Below are positions 1-14,919 of a DNA stretch of 64,000 nt, in pieces. The stretch is from NCBI GenBank assembly GCA_040954595.2, contig CM082581.2:8928001-8992000 (forward strand), written 5' to 3'. How positions within the stretch are numbered: the stretch's first letter is position 1; each line of letters opens with the position of its first letter. The notes under the pieces were generated by a model. That model made no database searches, was not told where the DNA came from, and saw only the letters and a program-made list of their open reading frames with translations. This DNA comes from Balanoglossus misakiensis. Its lineage: Eukaryota; Hemichordata. Position numbers and translations under genes: made by a program.

Positions 1-3000
1 CCATTTCAGACATGATAATATCTGCATCTCAGACTACGACACAAAATGTCAGTCCAGATGGAAGATTCTAAATTATCATTCTGTATTATGGAAATCCTTT
101 GTGCAGGCAACACACACACATTTATAGTCTTCAAGCTAATTCCGTAGCCGTAAAGATTACTGTTAGGGCGGGAAACCAAGTAAACAGCTTTAAACTTCCT
201 TTGGGGGAAAATACATCTTTACTAGGCAGGTATTAACACAGCTACCATGCTGTCAGCTGAGAAAGGAAATGTCAACAGTAACCCTTGCAGGAACTCAGAG
301 AGCATGTCTGAGTCACCGTGTGGATATTGTTGCTGTCATTTGTGTACCGGTGTCAAGCCAATTCACACAGTAATGACAGTCATACCACCTGCTTTCCCGT
401 TTATTCATCATATTAAATGACATTTTCTTTCATCCTATACATACTTCGTTTCCAATTTTTCACCATATCATTTTGACTTCCTCTGTACGTACTCTCCGAA
501 TGTCAGACACATGTATTTTTTAGTATACAGGTGATTAAAACTGGAAAGTCATCTTATGTTGGCAGAGAAGAACCATAAAAATTCACACTTGAAAATTCAC
601 GTGGCCCTGGAAGCAGCTAAAACATGCCTTATGTACATGTATCCATTAAATCTATTTTTTTTTCTGGTATATGTTCTACAAATATATTTCCTGAAGCTAC
701 ATTGGCAAACATGTTTATTCTGCATAAAACCTGTAAGGAAAAGCATGTCTCCATTGAAAGGTAGGTGTAAAGAACCTTTTCCATATTGGTTTCCCTTATG
801 TGTGAACACACAGAGTGCCTGTAGCATTAACTGATGGTTGCCCTATATGTACATGTAAGTGAGCATGCATTTGTAAGACCGCGCATTGCCAGCAAGCAAG
901 CAAGTTCATTTGTACAATTCCCATAGGATGCACTTGGGATCACTTATCTCCGCGAGGGATAACATTAAGCTAGTTATTTAGATGCTCGCTATGGTGCGAT
1001 ACGATCCAAGGTCTATCCAATCACCCTGAGAGTCACTACCCTGCTTTCAGAGTTCTATTGCGATTTAAACATTTTTACCCGATTAGCGTTCATCTGGCAA
1101 ACAGAAAAAACTCTGTATCTGTAAGTCTCGAGCCAGAATTTCATTTTATAAGGACTGGAATAAAAGACAAGGCATTAATACCTTGATACACAAGTACACA
1201 AGTAGGGCATACAGCTTAGAAAAGCAGAGGTAATTAATAAAAGTATATGAGAAAAATAGTTCATTAGCAGGTGTGTCAGTAAAAACTAATAGTAAGAATG
1301 TATTCACCATCCTGGTACACTATTAATCTTTACGAGAAGAAACATCAGAGATACTAGGTGTTACATAAACGCTCCAAAAGATGGTTTCTTCCAACCTTTA
1401 ATAATAATTGTTATTCATGAGACTATTATCATTTTATACACAGTTTGCAATTAATGCTTTTAACTGTAAGGCCTATTTCAATACTGTTGTAAAGTGCAGC
1501 CATGTGATTTAAGAGTATCCGCGAAGGAAGGAACAAAGCATTGATTTGTTATTGTGAACTTTTGATTTCCTGGAAAATGTCAAGGAAAATAAACGAATCT
1601 TCCCCTTCAGTTACTTTTAGCATTAAAAACAACTAGGGCTGCAATCACTTTGAAGCTTAAAAGTTCAATTCCTCCTGGAACAGGATTAGCTGATGGACAC
1701 TAAGAAGACTGTGTGTTGCCTTAACTGCACTTTGTCCTCTCCTTCATATAGGAATCTCTTAACAAAACTATTAAACTTTCTACAAATATGCACTTTCTGT
1801 CTTTTGGCACATGGAAACAGAATCAGGGAAGCTACTTTCAGCTGCTTTTTTTGATGAAAGCTTTAATGCACATGTCACCCGAGGCTCAAAAACTGGATCC
1901 TTCATTTCAGCACTCTTATTAAAAGTGAAAAAACTGCTGATGAAGATTATAACCACAACAGCGATATGTGTTCTTAGAATAAGTACGTTTGCCATCAGGT
2001 ACAAGGAATATACACTCAGTTTAAATAAATCTATTCATTAATAACAGGCATCACTGATGAGACAATTGTCTGTTTAGCTATAGTTACATAATTTAGAATA
2101 CATACATACATTGTACATACATACATACATACATACATACATACACACATACATACATACATACATACATACATACATACATACATACATACATACATAC
2201 ATACATACATACATACATACATACATACATACATACATACATACATACATACATACATACATACATACATACATACATACATACATACATACATACATAC
2301 ATACATACATACATACATACAATACATACATACATACATACATACATATAAAATATCTAAACATGGTTATTGAACCATGTGTTTCAGAGATGGTGATATG
2401 TTATGATTGTGCATGTGTGTTGTACATGTTTTAATTTTTCTTGACCCCTTTAAGTCAACACAATGGGAGACAATCTCCACTGTAAAATATGTCTAGCCTT
2501 GCCATAAAAATTGACTTGCTTTTAGAGAGGTGATTTGAAACAGCAAAGAGCAAATAGAGATGATATCATGTGTCAAGCAATCATTATTAAGGCTGCCGAA
2601 AGCTGTCACCATGAAGGGATTTTAACCTCATGATCTTGGATTTTAAAATTATTTTTATAACTGACATTTCTATTAGTCTTCTAAAGATTGCTTGAGCAGC
2701 TTTTAAATCAAAGGCCGATGACAGAATATAAGATTGGATTAATTCTTTTCAGATTCACTTCAAAACAGTGACTAAGTTGGAGTGAACACACTCACTCACT
2801 ACTAATGGGTACTACCCAACTCTAATGATCAATCATTAGAAGAAAATAACATTCACATGGAAGTGCAAAGTTCAGTACTGTGTCTGGGATAACGAAGACT
2901 TAACTGGGCAATCCTGACAACTTGAAAGTGAATGTGGTTAAACTGCAACATCGATTATTCTCGATGATGCATTGCAGATGACAGGTCTGTATAATAATTG

Positions 3001-4194
3001 CTGGCCATCTGCGGCAACTTCCTGGAATTGTGACTGTTAAGGATATCAGACTTTCGATTCACAGTCTCATCTGCTCATTTTGCAACTAAAAAATCAGTCT
3101 TTTCATAGATGATCCATGGTTCAGCACATCACAAAACGTTTAATTTGCATAATTTGTGAGTTACATGTTATTTTTAAAGAAACCACTGAACTTGAATAGA
3201 CACTAGCTTCAACTTTTTGTATAAATCAGTTTTTTTTCTATAGGTCAAGTACAGTTGTTTCTTGTTGCACTCTCAGAAGCATGTTGTGTCCCATGCCTTT
3301 CAGCTTGTCAACAATGCATGTATACATGTAAAGTTCATTGTTATTAATGACTAATGAATGTTAGTCTCAACAAACAATGTGCTAGTCAACAATAAAGATA
3401 CTTGCCTATACATATACATGTAAGCTACACTATTGATAAATGGGAGTGAAACACAGATTAACACAAGCACTGAATTACTTGGCCAAATCAAAAACCCATG
3501 CTGGGATTAAAAGAATGGTTATTTAGCTACTGCCTGCTGCTGCCCACATTGATTGAAACTAGTCTGACCTTTTTCGGAGGTCTACTATCCAAACATGATG
3601 AAAATGCTAGGAGTTAATTCGATGAAATCACTGCAGCTGCAGTTGATGTTATCACCATGGAAATTACATTATAAACACAATGCATTCAATTTTCTATACT
3701 GTCATAATTTGTTGTTCTACCGTTTTAATTTCTGTAATTGCAACTACTACATGACCTTAGAGTGACATTTGTTCTTACAAAAACGATATAAATTTTGATT
3801 ATTTACATGGGAGTGCATTTACATATCAATATTGACAGTTTCACTGAAGTATTAAATTATGCCAATTACTGGTGATTTTCCCTGTTTTCCCATCTTTTCC
3901 TGATTTCTGTTTAAATCTCCACATTTCTGAGCATAAACTGACTGACTGCTTTTTGCTGTTAAGGAGTTGACATATAGTAATAATGTATATTTTATTTTCT
4001 GGCTTATTTATGTTAAATAATTCATCATATGCATGCGTGCATATCATGCTAACATGAGTTGCATGAGTGGAGAAAATCAAAGTCACAAATGGACATGTTG
4101 AATGCTTATTTTCATCCCTGCTGTAGATATTTCTGCCGTATGCAAAAGAAACAGCACTTATGTCTCAAACTGCCATTGCTCAACATACACTCAC
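1..4194. other. Noncoding stretch left of RBM41 exon 5
   Basis: AT-rich DNA that should be the intron following the leftmost visible RBM41 exon. I looked on the minus strand for the expected RRM exons (RNP2-like V-L-Y-x-K-N-L, RNP1-like R-G-x-A-F-I-x-F) and did not recognise them, so they probably lie outside the window. The only clear structure is the CATA microsatellite at about 2.1-2.35 kb. Confidence 0.6.
2099..2348. repeat. (CATA)n microsatellite, about 250 bp
   Basis: Roughly sixty copies of the tetranucleotide CATA with a few interruptions (CACA, AATA). A 4-bp unit without stops makes false open frames on both strands, encoding repeats of TYIH or MYVC residues; these are not genes. 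Confidence 0.97.
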
Positions 4195-7100
4195 CTTATT
4201 AGGCTGACCTGGTGTATAATCCTTAAATCTGGGTATATTCCGTATTTCTGCAATGCTCAGTCTGTTTTTGACAATCTGATTTTCTGTAATACTCTGTATA
4301 CTGCCTTGTAGCTGTGCGGGTACCTTAGAGGAGCTGTCAACATGCTGACCATGCCGCGATGTGATGGGTGAAGTAACGTCTCCTGCAGATGGCACATTCT
4401 CAGTCACCTCCGATTCTGCAGAATAGTGCTCGTGTAAATGTTGATGCGGGCTTGAGTTTGAAGGATTAATTGTTGTGCTGCTGACTGAACGATGCAACTG
4501 AACACTGTTGCCAGTTCCAAAGGTTCCTTCCTTTGTTCTTGGTCCTATCTCAGGTGTCTCATCATCCTGTCCAGAAGGGGTACTGCTTGGACAGGGAATT
4601 TCACCATCTTCTTCAGAGCTCTTCTGACATTTAGTTTTCCTGGGATGTTTTCTTGATTTTGAAAACAAAGTCTCTGTGATACTTTGCAGATGATTGATAG
4701 GGTGATCTGGTGCAATATTCATTGGTTTTCCTCCTGGTGAAGAAAAAGAATTGTTGAGCAAAATGTACCAATCAATCGTTCAACGGAAATAAGAATTTAA
4801 TTTTCAATCACTAGTGAAAATCAAACGATAAGTGGGAGAATAATCATTGAACACGTGTAAATTAAAATTTCAACAATCATGGTTAGTTTCTCTTTGATTG
4901 AAGAAAAAGTCTGCTAAATTCTACTGCATGGTTTGTATAGAATCTGCACTTTTAAGCAACATATGTGTTATTACGGTATATTTTCTGGAGATTACTAACA
5001 GCTGTGACTGACCATGCCACAGTGACATGTACTCTTAATCCGATATCAATTCACATATGTAAGGTTTTTGTGTTTTTCTAGTTGTTCCTTTAAACGTATT
5101 TTATTTGTGACTATATACAATTAAGTTAAATTTCTACACAACACAAACGTGAGTAACATGCTGTAGCTATCTTATCATCAATGCAGTCATTTTGTGATAT
5201 GATCATTATTCACCAATATACCAAGCACTATGATTGTGTCTTAGAAATATACATTCATCTTCAAAATTAAAAAAAAGATCAGTAGCGATAGATTGATTTC
5301 CTTGTCAGGGTACCATATGGCCGCAAGAATGAAGGCCTTTGATTTAACTAAGTGGGAAGTCATTCCTTTGTTACACATAGGCATGTCCTAAATTAACCAG
5401 GAAGGCTTGGATATTTTAGTTGTAGCTGCCCGATTGGCAGGAAAAAAAATCAACACAGACGATGACAAATAATGGCACATCATTATTTTAGCCAGGGACA
5501 CAATACCTATACCTTACAGCACACGGCGTCCCACTGATCTTGGTGATTTATTTCAAATGTGTACTTTAAGAAATTTATTGCAGCTATCAATTTTGTAAAC
5601 ACTGGCACGTTTCTACAGCACTGTATTGAAACTGATACAAGTGGGAAATTAGCTTGATTGATGGTATATGTCAGCCAGCCACTTTCAACTGTAATCATTT
5701 TGGTTTTCTTTGTCAAATGCTACGATAATATTACACCAATAAGTCAGCTGGAAGGTGAATTCCGCTGCTCATAATCATTTATGCAAATGTACACGTACAG
5801 CCGAGATCTTTCTGCTTCAGACAGATAATTAGTATGCAATGAGATGCTATTCTGGTGACTGATAAACGCTGAAATATTGCTCATTCAAATGAATTTCAGC
5901 ATCACTTGATAATGACTTTTGTATGTACCGGCGAATGTTCTTGATGCACATCAACATTTTATAGAGAATATATTACAGAGCAGCAGCACTTTTGTTATTG
6001 AAGATCGTGATGCACAGAGGTCACGCAGTTGCATATGTTGCATGAGATTTGATAACGATTGTCAGTGCAGTGATGTGGCAATGATGACACAATCCCAGAA
6101 AAGGTCATATACACGTATTGGCCAAACTATGCAACTTTTGTTATGCATCATAAGGTCATGTTGGGACAGTTTCTGAAACATCTGCCTCAGGATCAGAAGA
6201 TCACATTCATAATGTAAGATTACTTTTGAAAAACAAACACATTTTTATGAAATTAGAGGTTCCCAAATATTCTGACAATACATTAGGTCTATGCAAGATT
6301 TAATTTGAAGAACCAGTCAGATTCTAGGTAATGATTACCACAGCAAAGACAATTTCCAATAGTTGAAAGTCTTCATTTTAACAGGCCAAAGACTTCAGAA
6401 GAAGTCATAAAATCGATTTTCTACATCAGTTGGCTAATTTCAATGGTTGTCTCTGTGAGAGCTGACTTCCTGATAACTGGCATTGCAGTTATAATGTTCC
6501 TTTAAGAAAAGATTTTAAAGTAAATTAAAAGCAATGATTACTATCTATATTGAATTTAGTAAAATACACCAGTATACAGAGTTGAAAAAGTCAAAGGCAA
6601 GCCATGAATACTACCTGATAATATTGTCAAAGCTAAGATTGCTAAAGTCATGTGATATGATAGTCAATTACTTAATGCCACTGTGATTTAATTTCCAAAG
6701 GTTTTTATTCCCCAGTAACAAACAATTTTGGGCATCACAGCCAATTTCCCTGTTATACGTTGTGTCCATAAACATTAGCCACGTCGGCATTCATCAAAGT
6801 TGATCTCCTACCATGTAACTAAGTGAACTGCCAATTCTAATTTTTCTACATTTGAATTACAGTGAACTTGGAAACATAGAACTTTGAGAGGTCGTATTCT
6901 GATGCCTAGATTATCTGAATCAATGTCAGGTTCCACTTAATACTTTGCTCGGTAAAGGGACTAAGGAAATGGTTTTCCAGCGCTGCCAGCAGGCACTCAA
7001 AGCTTCAACCGGAGGTCTGATATGAAAGTTGCAATTATCTCCGGAAGCTTAGTGCACAGACTTTTTGTCCTCGGCAGCTGGTATGAATGAAGCTGTGAAT

Positions 7101-10100
7101 AATAACAACCTCATGCCTTCAAGTTTCCTTACATCACGCTTTGATGTAATCACAACATACTAGCAAGTTCAGACCACTGAACCCAAGGAAAGTACCATAA
7201 TTGTTTGAATTTTAATGTAGAAGTGCTGGTATTTATTCTATTTTATCTATCATCCAACCAACTTAGAGCCCATTTACAGGATATGTATTGCAAAAAGAGT
7301 TTAATCGAATTCTATGTGCAAGTCCAGGACAGCTTATGGACAATGTTTTTCATATATATCAGATCAAGATGTAACAGAACATTGTCAATTGTATTTATTT
7401 CTATTAAGACAACTCTCCGATCATTACTTCTTAAGAACACGCTTTTGCAATGCTCAAGAATGTTTATGATGGGAAAAGTCACAAGTGTAATACTCTGACA
7501 AGCATTTCACGAATGCATGCCTCACATTTTTCTTCATGTCAGAGCTACATGTATTCGTCTGGTTGCGTGTACATGTTGTAATACAGACTGATGATCTTGT
7601 GTGTCCAAATTATACCACACTGTGTTTAACGTCATGGGTGTCTCTGAAAAACAGTTACTATAAAATGCAGATGCCGGTGGACCGTAAGGTCAGAGTTTTG
7701 CTTGTGAGTGTAACTTCCTTTTTGACCCATAATGCTTTTCTCAGTGTCATCCTAACCTTTACAAAATATAGATGTGTATCTACATTTTGTCTGAATCCTA
7801 TCTATACATACACAGGAAAAATTATCAATTACCTTTTTCCATATTACACAGTTTGTTGCACTGAATTTAGTTGTATGAATAGTACACAACAAATGATAAA
7901 GCAAAAACTGGTAGGATCTCCAAGTCTGGGCAGGAAGTTCTATTTGCAATAGAAAGAATCTGATGTGAAGCTAAGGATCTTTTCATTGAGCAAGTTCCAG
8001 CCATTTAGGTTGCACAGACTGTTGCTACAGCAACTGTCCTGTCCAGCAAATACTGCAGATGTTCCAATTCAAAGCGGACAATATAAGTATGAAATAAAGG
8101 CTGTGGTTTCTTTCTGATATCTCTCTAACGAGTGTCTGGGCCTATACAGCTTCATCTTCATTATAACTGATGAAATTAATGCATGTACAATATATGGTAC
8201 ATCACCGAATCACCCCCCTCATTGGGAAGCAACATCTAATCATAAGGACTGATATTGGTTTGTGACCTTGTTGTTTGCCTGTATACCCTTGTCGGTATTT
8301 CTGACTCTAAAGTGTATCAAGAGCATTATTAGTGAAAATGATTGTATACAATGAAGAGGTAGTCACCGGGTAATCCATCTGCCATCTGGCTATATACATA
8401 GATTTGTTATCGCATGATGTGTTTTCCATCAGAATCTCACATGAATCATATGGCTTGTTACAGATGTAACATGAAAATTCAACAGTTCTTCTATCCATGT
8501 TTTGAATCAATTTTAAAAGGAAATCCTCACCCTTTGTAGTAAAACCTGCTGGTTATACACACATTTCATGTCAGACCTTGTTAAGTTAAGCTTCCACATG
8601 TTAACATGCAGCAATGTGAAAGTATAGTTTGTCTACTAGGTTACAGTAATGTTCTTTTATCTTCATAACCCATTTCTGTTTAGTCTAACATAATTCTATT
8701 TAGTTTACAATTTACAGGGTATGACTGTCCCCTCAAACATGTCCACATTTACCGTTAACTGTCTCATGAAAAGTTCAGTTTGTCTCAACTCAGTAACACT
8801 CACAATCAGCCATTATCACCTATAATACAGGTGCACAACAAAGTATGGTGTTAGCAAAATGCAAATTGATTAAATTAGAACAAAAATGTATCTACATGGT
8901 ACTAACTATTAAAGTATCCATGTAGCCACGGTTAAAAAAGAGTTAGCTGAGTGTGCAAGTAATTTTGTCCATTCCTAGTGGGAGGAATTAACCACAGCTG
9001 TTATTAGCTGTAAATCTTCTAGAAAAGCAAACCGTGTCCTAGAGGAGAAGAAATCTTAACATTCCAGCTGAGGTGAGACTTGTCTAAGTCACTCTGGGAC
9101 ACTTCTTGGAGACTCGTATGCCATCAGATACAGATTAATCTAGGAAAGTAACTGTAAGAGCAACTTACTATATATATGTACACACCCGATTAGATGTTAT
9201 CATGTCTTCCCTGGGCACTTTGATAGATTGTTATATATTTTCCTTGAAACTTGTCACTTATGTTAGTTACAATTAATTACTTTCAGATAAGGTGGCATAT
9301 TTCATCCCCACTAGAAATGCTCCTTGAATTGTAATTACATCTCTTATCTGATGGCTGGAAGCAGACGGCCACTCGGATAATTTGAATCACTGCCCCTGAA
9401 GTCATCCCGAGTAAATACCAATCATGGAATCCATCTAGTTTACTCAGTAAATTGCCATTCTGGTGACCACGGATTGACACAAAAGGAGAAAATAAATGAT
9501 TCTGTGTTTTCTTGGTAATCTGGCTTCGGGGAATGTGCAAGTTTACAATTATCGTCTTTTGTGATTTAATTTTTGATATCAGTCAAAGTGCTGGCACTGT
9601 CAATTTTCAATACATTTGTCTTGTGAACCAAGTAAGGATAAACATCTATCTTGACTGTCAGCCAGGCTATTTTTAGAAGCAGGTGATAAAAATCATATGA
9701 AAAGGGCAGCAACGTATTAATGGGATGCCTATACTGTCCGGTATTCCTTTGTAGTGCCGTTCAGGATGAAGAATGATCCTGCCACTTTCCAGAGACTTAT
9801 GGATAACAAAGATTACTGTATGGTACATACGACAAGTTCGAGGTAGTAGCCACCTAAGAAAGTTGATTTTTCAAAGTGCTGGCTTCTACATGCATGTATA
9901 TACCGGTACACCTAACTATCATGAAACCTGTACAAATATCATCTTTTTGCAAACCATATCCTGTTACTTAATGTGCACAAGTTTGTATGGATTACATGAA
10001 CTGAACATAAACAAACCCATTTCTTAGCCATAATTTATAATACTGACCAAACTAACAAAGGCAATGTAACTTTAATTGTCTGTTTTTTACTATGAATATT

Positions 10101-13100
10101 TCATAATAATGACCATGCTAACGTATTGGCAATGTGGCTTTAATTGTTCCCACTTCTGCCAAACCTAATAATAGATCAATCGAAGCTTTTACTTATTGTA
10201 CTGCACAGTATTAAAAGTATGATAACATGTTCTTCATGTTATGCTGGGTACAATAGTCCCTGCAACAGCTGATTGTCATAAAAGACTATTTAGATGGGAA
10301 AGGCTGGATAGGGATATTTACAAGGTTAAAGAACTGCAATTAGGTCAGGCTAAATGTACATAAATGGAGCCTCATAAATGACATGTTCCCCACGGACTGT
10401 CATATATTGTAAGAGAACCAACTTACAGCGGGGAACATTCTCACATAGAGAACAATTTACATGTACATGTTTGCATCCGACGTGTGTTAAATACCTTCCA
10501 GGCGTGTCCAGCAGAGACATGAATCTAGACAATAAAATGTAAACGCTAAAATAAATGTTTTTTTAAAATCTTCTGCCTGGTATTTCGACCTAGGAGGTAA
10601 CAGCTTTGTTGTTTGTGCTCTCCTGACATCCATGCTGGAGTTTTATCCTTGGAAATTGTTCGAACCAGCGGGTATATCCTACATACTTCAAAATACGGTC
10701 ACTGCAAACCAGTGAGTGAGAAGGATGGCAATTGCTACGTGCATGACAAGCCAACACTAAGTATCGCAATCATCTCACAAAAAAACACTTTGGGCAAACA
10801 CTGTAGAACTTATAAAATACACTATTCAGTGATTGCTTTCTCAGTTATATGCGTCTCTTATTCACGTCGTAGCGCTTAATGTACCAGAAATCTCATTAGA
10901 GTTCCAAAATAAATTTGAGTACTTCCAATGTTTAATTCAACATCTTTGGCCCATCTGGCTTAGGTTTTCCCTCAACTGTATCTATTGTCAGCCCTTTAAC
11001 ATTTATATTTCAAAATTCTGTTATATGAAAATAGATCATACTATTAAGAACTGAACTATGTTAACACTACATGTATGTCTGAAAAGCTGATTTAATTGGA
11101 GAATACTTACTTGCTGTTAGATGACTGAGGACATTGGCTTTCTCAGTTCCTCTGTACAGTGAGTTTTCAATTTCCATCTCATGTCTACTCATAACTTTCA
11201 CGGAAGAGAAACTCTCTGGTTCCGTGGCAGCCAAGTCTTCCTCCCTGGATTTGATTTTGTCTTCGATTTCACTCAGTTTTGTTTGAAGAGCCACTGGATC
11301 CATGCCAAGTTTACTCCTCTTGGGTGGCTAGAGAAAAAAGCACAAACAAAATCATATCAGTTACAGTGATAATAGTCAGAGAATAATTGCTTGAAGAATT
11401 AGCAATCTTGTTTTGTGAAAATGATCAACTACTGTGTTCAACCTCATGTTGCGGCGATTGATGTTTTGTCCTTATGATTGTGTGTGGACTTAGAATGATT
11501 GAAATACCTGACTTGCAGTCAATCATACAAACAAAATATCAGTTATAAAATGGAGTAAACTTTTCTTATCATGGTTTTAAAATAGAGCTGTCCCTCTTAA
11601 ATAAGCAATTTGATTTTGTTTTAAAGTGGAATTGTATATTAGAGACTAAAAAAACAATTTGAATAGTGGGTTACACGAACACCTATTAATGGTATATAAT
11701 CTAATCCAATAGGTTACACCATTTATTCATTTGACATGCAACTATTTGCAGACTAGTCTTACATATAATTTGTAAACTTGGATATAACCAACTCTGTGAA
11801 ACTGCACCAGATAAGTTCAGCCATTTTATGAATTAAAACAGAAAATTACAATTGCTCCAACGGAAGACATCACGTGTTGGAGACCACTTTACTGGACAAA
11901 AAAACAGTCTCACACTCAGTCACTGAGTCAGCAGACTAGTACGTCATGAATTAATCATTATCTTTGCGGAAAAATCTATTTACAGAAAACCTAAAATTGG
12001 CTCGGACATATTTTATTAATGTTGATGACCATATTGTGTGTTGGACATGATGAGTTTTGCTGTGTTTAATTAAATGAGTCTAGTAATCACAGCTGTCAAT
12101 CACTGATAATAGAACAGGCAGTGGAATGATTACATGTATACTTTTTGAAGAAATTACACACGCATATGTATGTAAACACAAGGTCATTATATTTTGATCA
12201 GATGGTCTGGCCCTGAATACAGACCCGTCATGTTGTACATATTGAATGTGAGACATGCTAGCTAGTATGTGACAAGAATTTTCAAAATTCATGATATTGA
12301 CAACTGGTTAATGATGTTCCATCTGACTGGGCCAAAACACAGTTTCACTGACCCTGTTCACTGGTATTTTACCACTGACTTGCACATAAACTGAAACTCA
12401 CTACAGAAGATAAAGCAATGGTGAAGAAAATGTAACAAAAACATCTGTGCCAAATCTATGACGATAATCGCAAACCTCAAATAACCCTTTCCGTGTCATA
12501 GTAGGACAATGTGAAGTCTTCAAACTGTTGGTCAAAATCTTAGGAAATTAACTTCTGTGTTACATCAATTATACATTGTAGGAGTAGCCTGCAGTCTAAT
12601 GACCTAGTCATGGAAGATTTATCCGGATTTTCAGATTGGATGTCTGGTAACAAGGGAATTTCAGGAAAATGTTTGAATTCAACTGCCTCATTAAAAAGGC
12701 AGAACATCTGCCTCATTACTCCGGGAAAATATCTTTCCTACAATTACTCTCCCAAAAGCTTTTCAGTGTAGAAAAAAACAAGTCCAGCGTGGTGTAATGT
12801 TTGGCTATCAATGTTGCAATCAGAATGGAAATGTCTTTCAACTGACCTTCCGGGCAGGTTTACCACTTCCTTTTTTTTACCCTGTAGTTAGAAGCTAGTA
12901 AATGCAACTCGAGTGTCATACACTAAACCACTATAGAAATCAGTTCACAATGATTTGGATGACCGAAGAGTCAAATATTGGGCTGAACGTCATATTTTGC
13001 ACTCGACATAACAATTTCATACTGTTCTTGCCCTACTGCAAATAATTATCCTGCAATAAAGAGCATATAATTATTTTCACGGAAACACATCTCATCTTCA

Positions 13101-14882
13101 GAAATGTTCACAGAAATGCCTCAAACTGTTGTGTGATAGTATTCACAAATATGAACCATTTTACCTTGACCATTTTGTGATGCATACTGTAAAAACTGTA
13201 ATTTCTATTCCCCCCAAAAAGTTATAGACATCCAACAATTAATGGAAACAGGTTAAAGATATTGCTCATTCAGGCAAACTGGTTAGGGGCCTTTACATTG
13301 CACAGATTTAGGAATGTATTATTGAAAGCTAAATACTTCATGTATTTGGATACAGATTGTTTTGTGCTGTTGGGTTCTATACAAGTAAAGGAGTGTCAGA
13401 AACAGCAAAAAACCCAGAAACTGAAATCAGAACAAACTTTCTAAAGATGACCACATGAGGGCCCTGTCCATGCATACATGTACAACAGTAAAATAGTTTT
13501 TTTAGATCCAGTTGCATCTCTTGTTGACTGCAAATTGCATCATTTGCTGGAAGTGAAAAAACCCATCATCGTCAACACATTTCTTTCGATATTGAATGAA
13601 GTGAATGTGTGTGTCTGGCGTAATCAGCATGTATAGACATGAAGCCCGAAACCAAAATAGTCTGGCTACTTGTAAGTGATGCAAAGAGTTGCAGGATAAG
13701 TAATTATGGGAATGCAAGATACGAAAACCCATGGCAAGACTGCAAGCATACCACTTACTTTATGAGTTATCTATTCTTGGCTCTATAATGCTTTTCAAAC
13801 AGACAGCACAACATATCACAAATCATGCTGTTTCAAAAACTACTGGAAAAGTAATTTGCTTGTGACAACAGACAAAATGAAATTCTATATGTTTTTTTTT
13901 TTTTTTTTTTCTGGGGACATAATGCTCCAGCATTAACAAAAATGGACCAACACATATATTAGCTTGAATGTTAGCAAATAAGAAGAAGGTTGATACACAG
14001 AACTGAATATTATGGTCATGTGTCACATACACTAACCACAAGTTGAAATGCTAGCCCTATGTTACCAAAGAAGACTATTATCAGCCTTTAATAGGCTGAT
14101 AATAAATCAAGGGAAATATAAAATGACCAAAAAGCACAAGTACTGCAGTTGGAAGAAAAATACTGAGTAACACATAATACCACATCCACACTCAAGATTC
14201 CCCCCAGAATTTTATACTGTAGCTCTCACTAGTCTCAGAGCAATGGCTTGTTCAAATGTCAAAGAATTCATGAGACTTAAGATTTACCTGAATACAAATG
14301 TATCCCTTTCAACATGCCCTGTATATTTCACTGGGGATACATAAACTAGCAGATGTTCCTGATAGGTCGGATGTGATGGTGCCTACAGAACAGCCTATGA
14401 TACGGGCAAGAGATAGATGTCCCACATGTACAGGGGCAGAAAATGTACATGAGTTAATAATTTGTGCAATGCTGATTGAGAGCCATCCGTAGGGAAAAAT
14501 ACCAGGGGTATTAAAGCTGATACAAATGATAAAAATGCAATATTAACAGCTGGGAAATTAGAGTTATACATCTAGGGCAAGTTATTCAGGCTTGCTGTAT
14601 ACAATGTTATACCCGGACCTCATGTGGGGGACGACCCCTCAGGCAATAGGAGTGTGCATATTTCATGGAACCAAATTGATAATATGTTGTGTGCCCTTTG
14701 AAGATGACATAAGATTTGTCTTTCTACTGTCATTGGTTTTTGAAAGTTTGACTTATTCCAATGTAATGAGAAATACACTTGGTGACCTGTATTGTAATAC
14801 AGAATGATATATACATGTATTAAATAATTTTCCGTCAAAACCACCACCAATAACAACAACAACGACGAAGATGATGATGATA

Positions 14883-14919
<37 letters not shown>

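Noticed and set aside
2031-2434. Several open frames of 84-107 codons on both strands
   Set aside because: They are translations of the CATA microsatellite, which has no stop codon in any frame; no gene.
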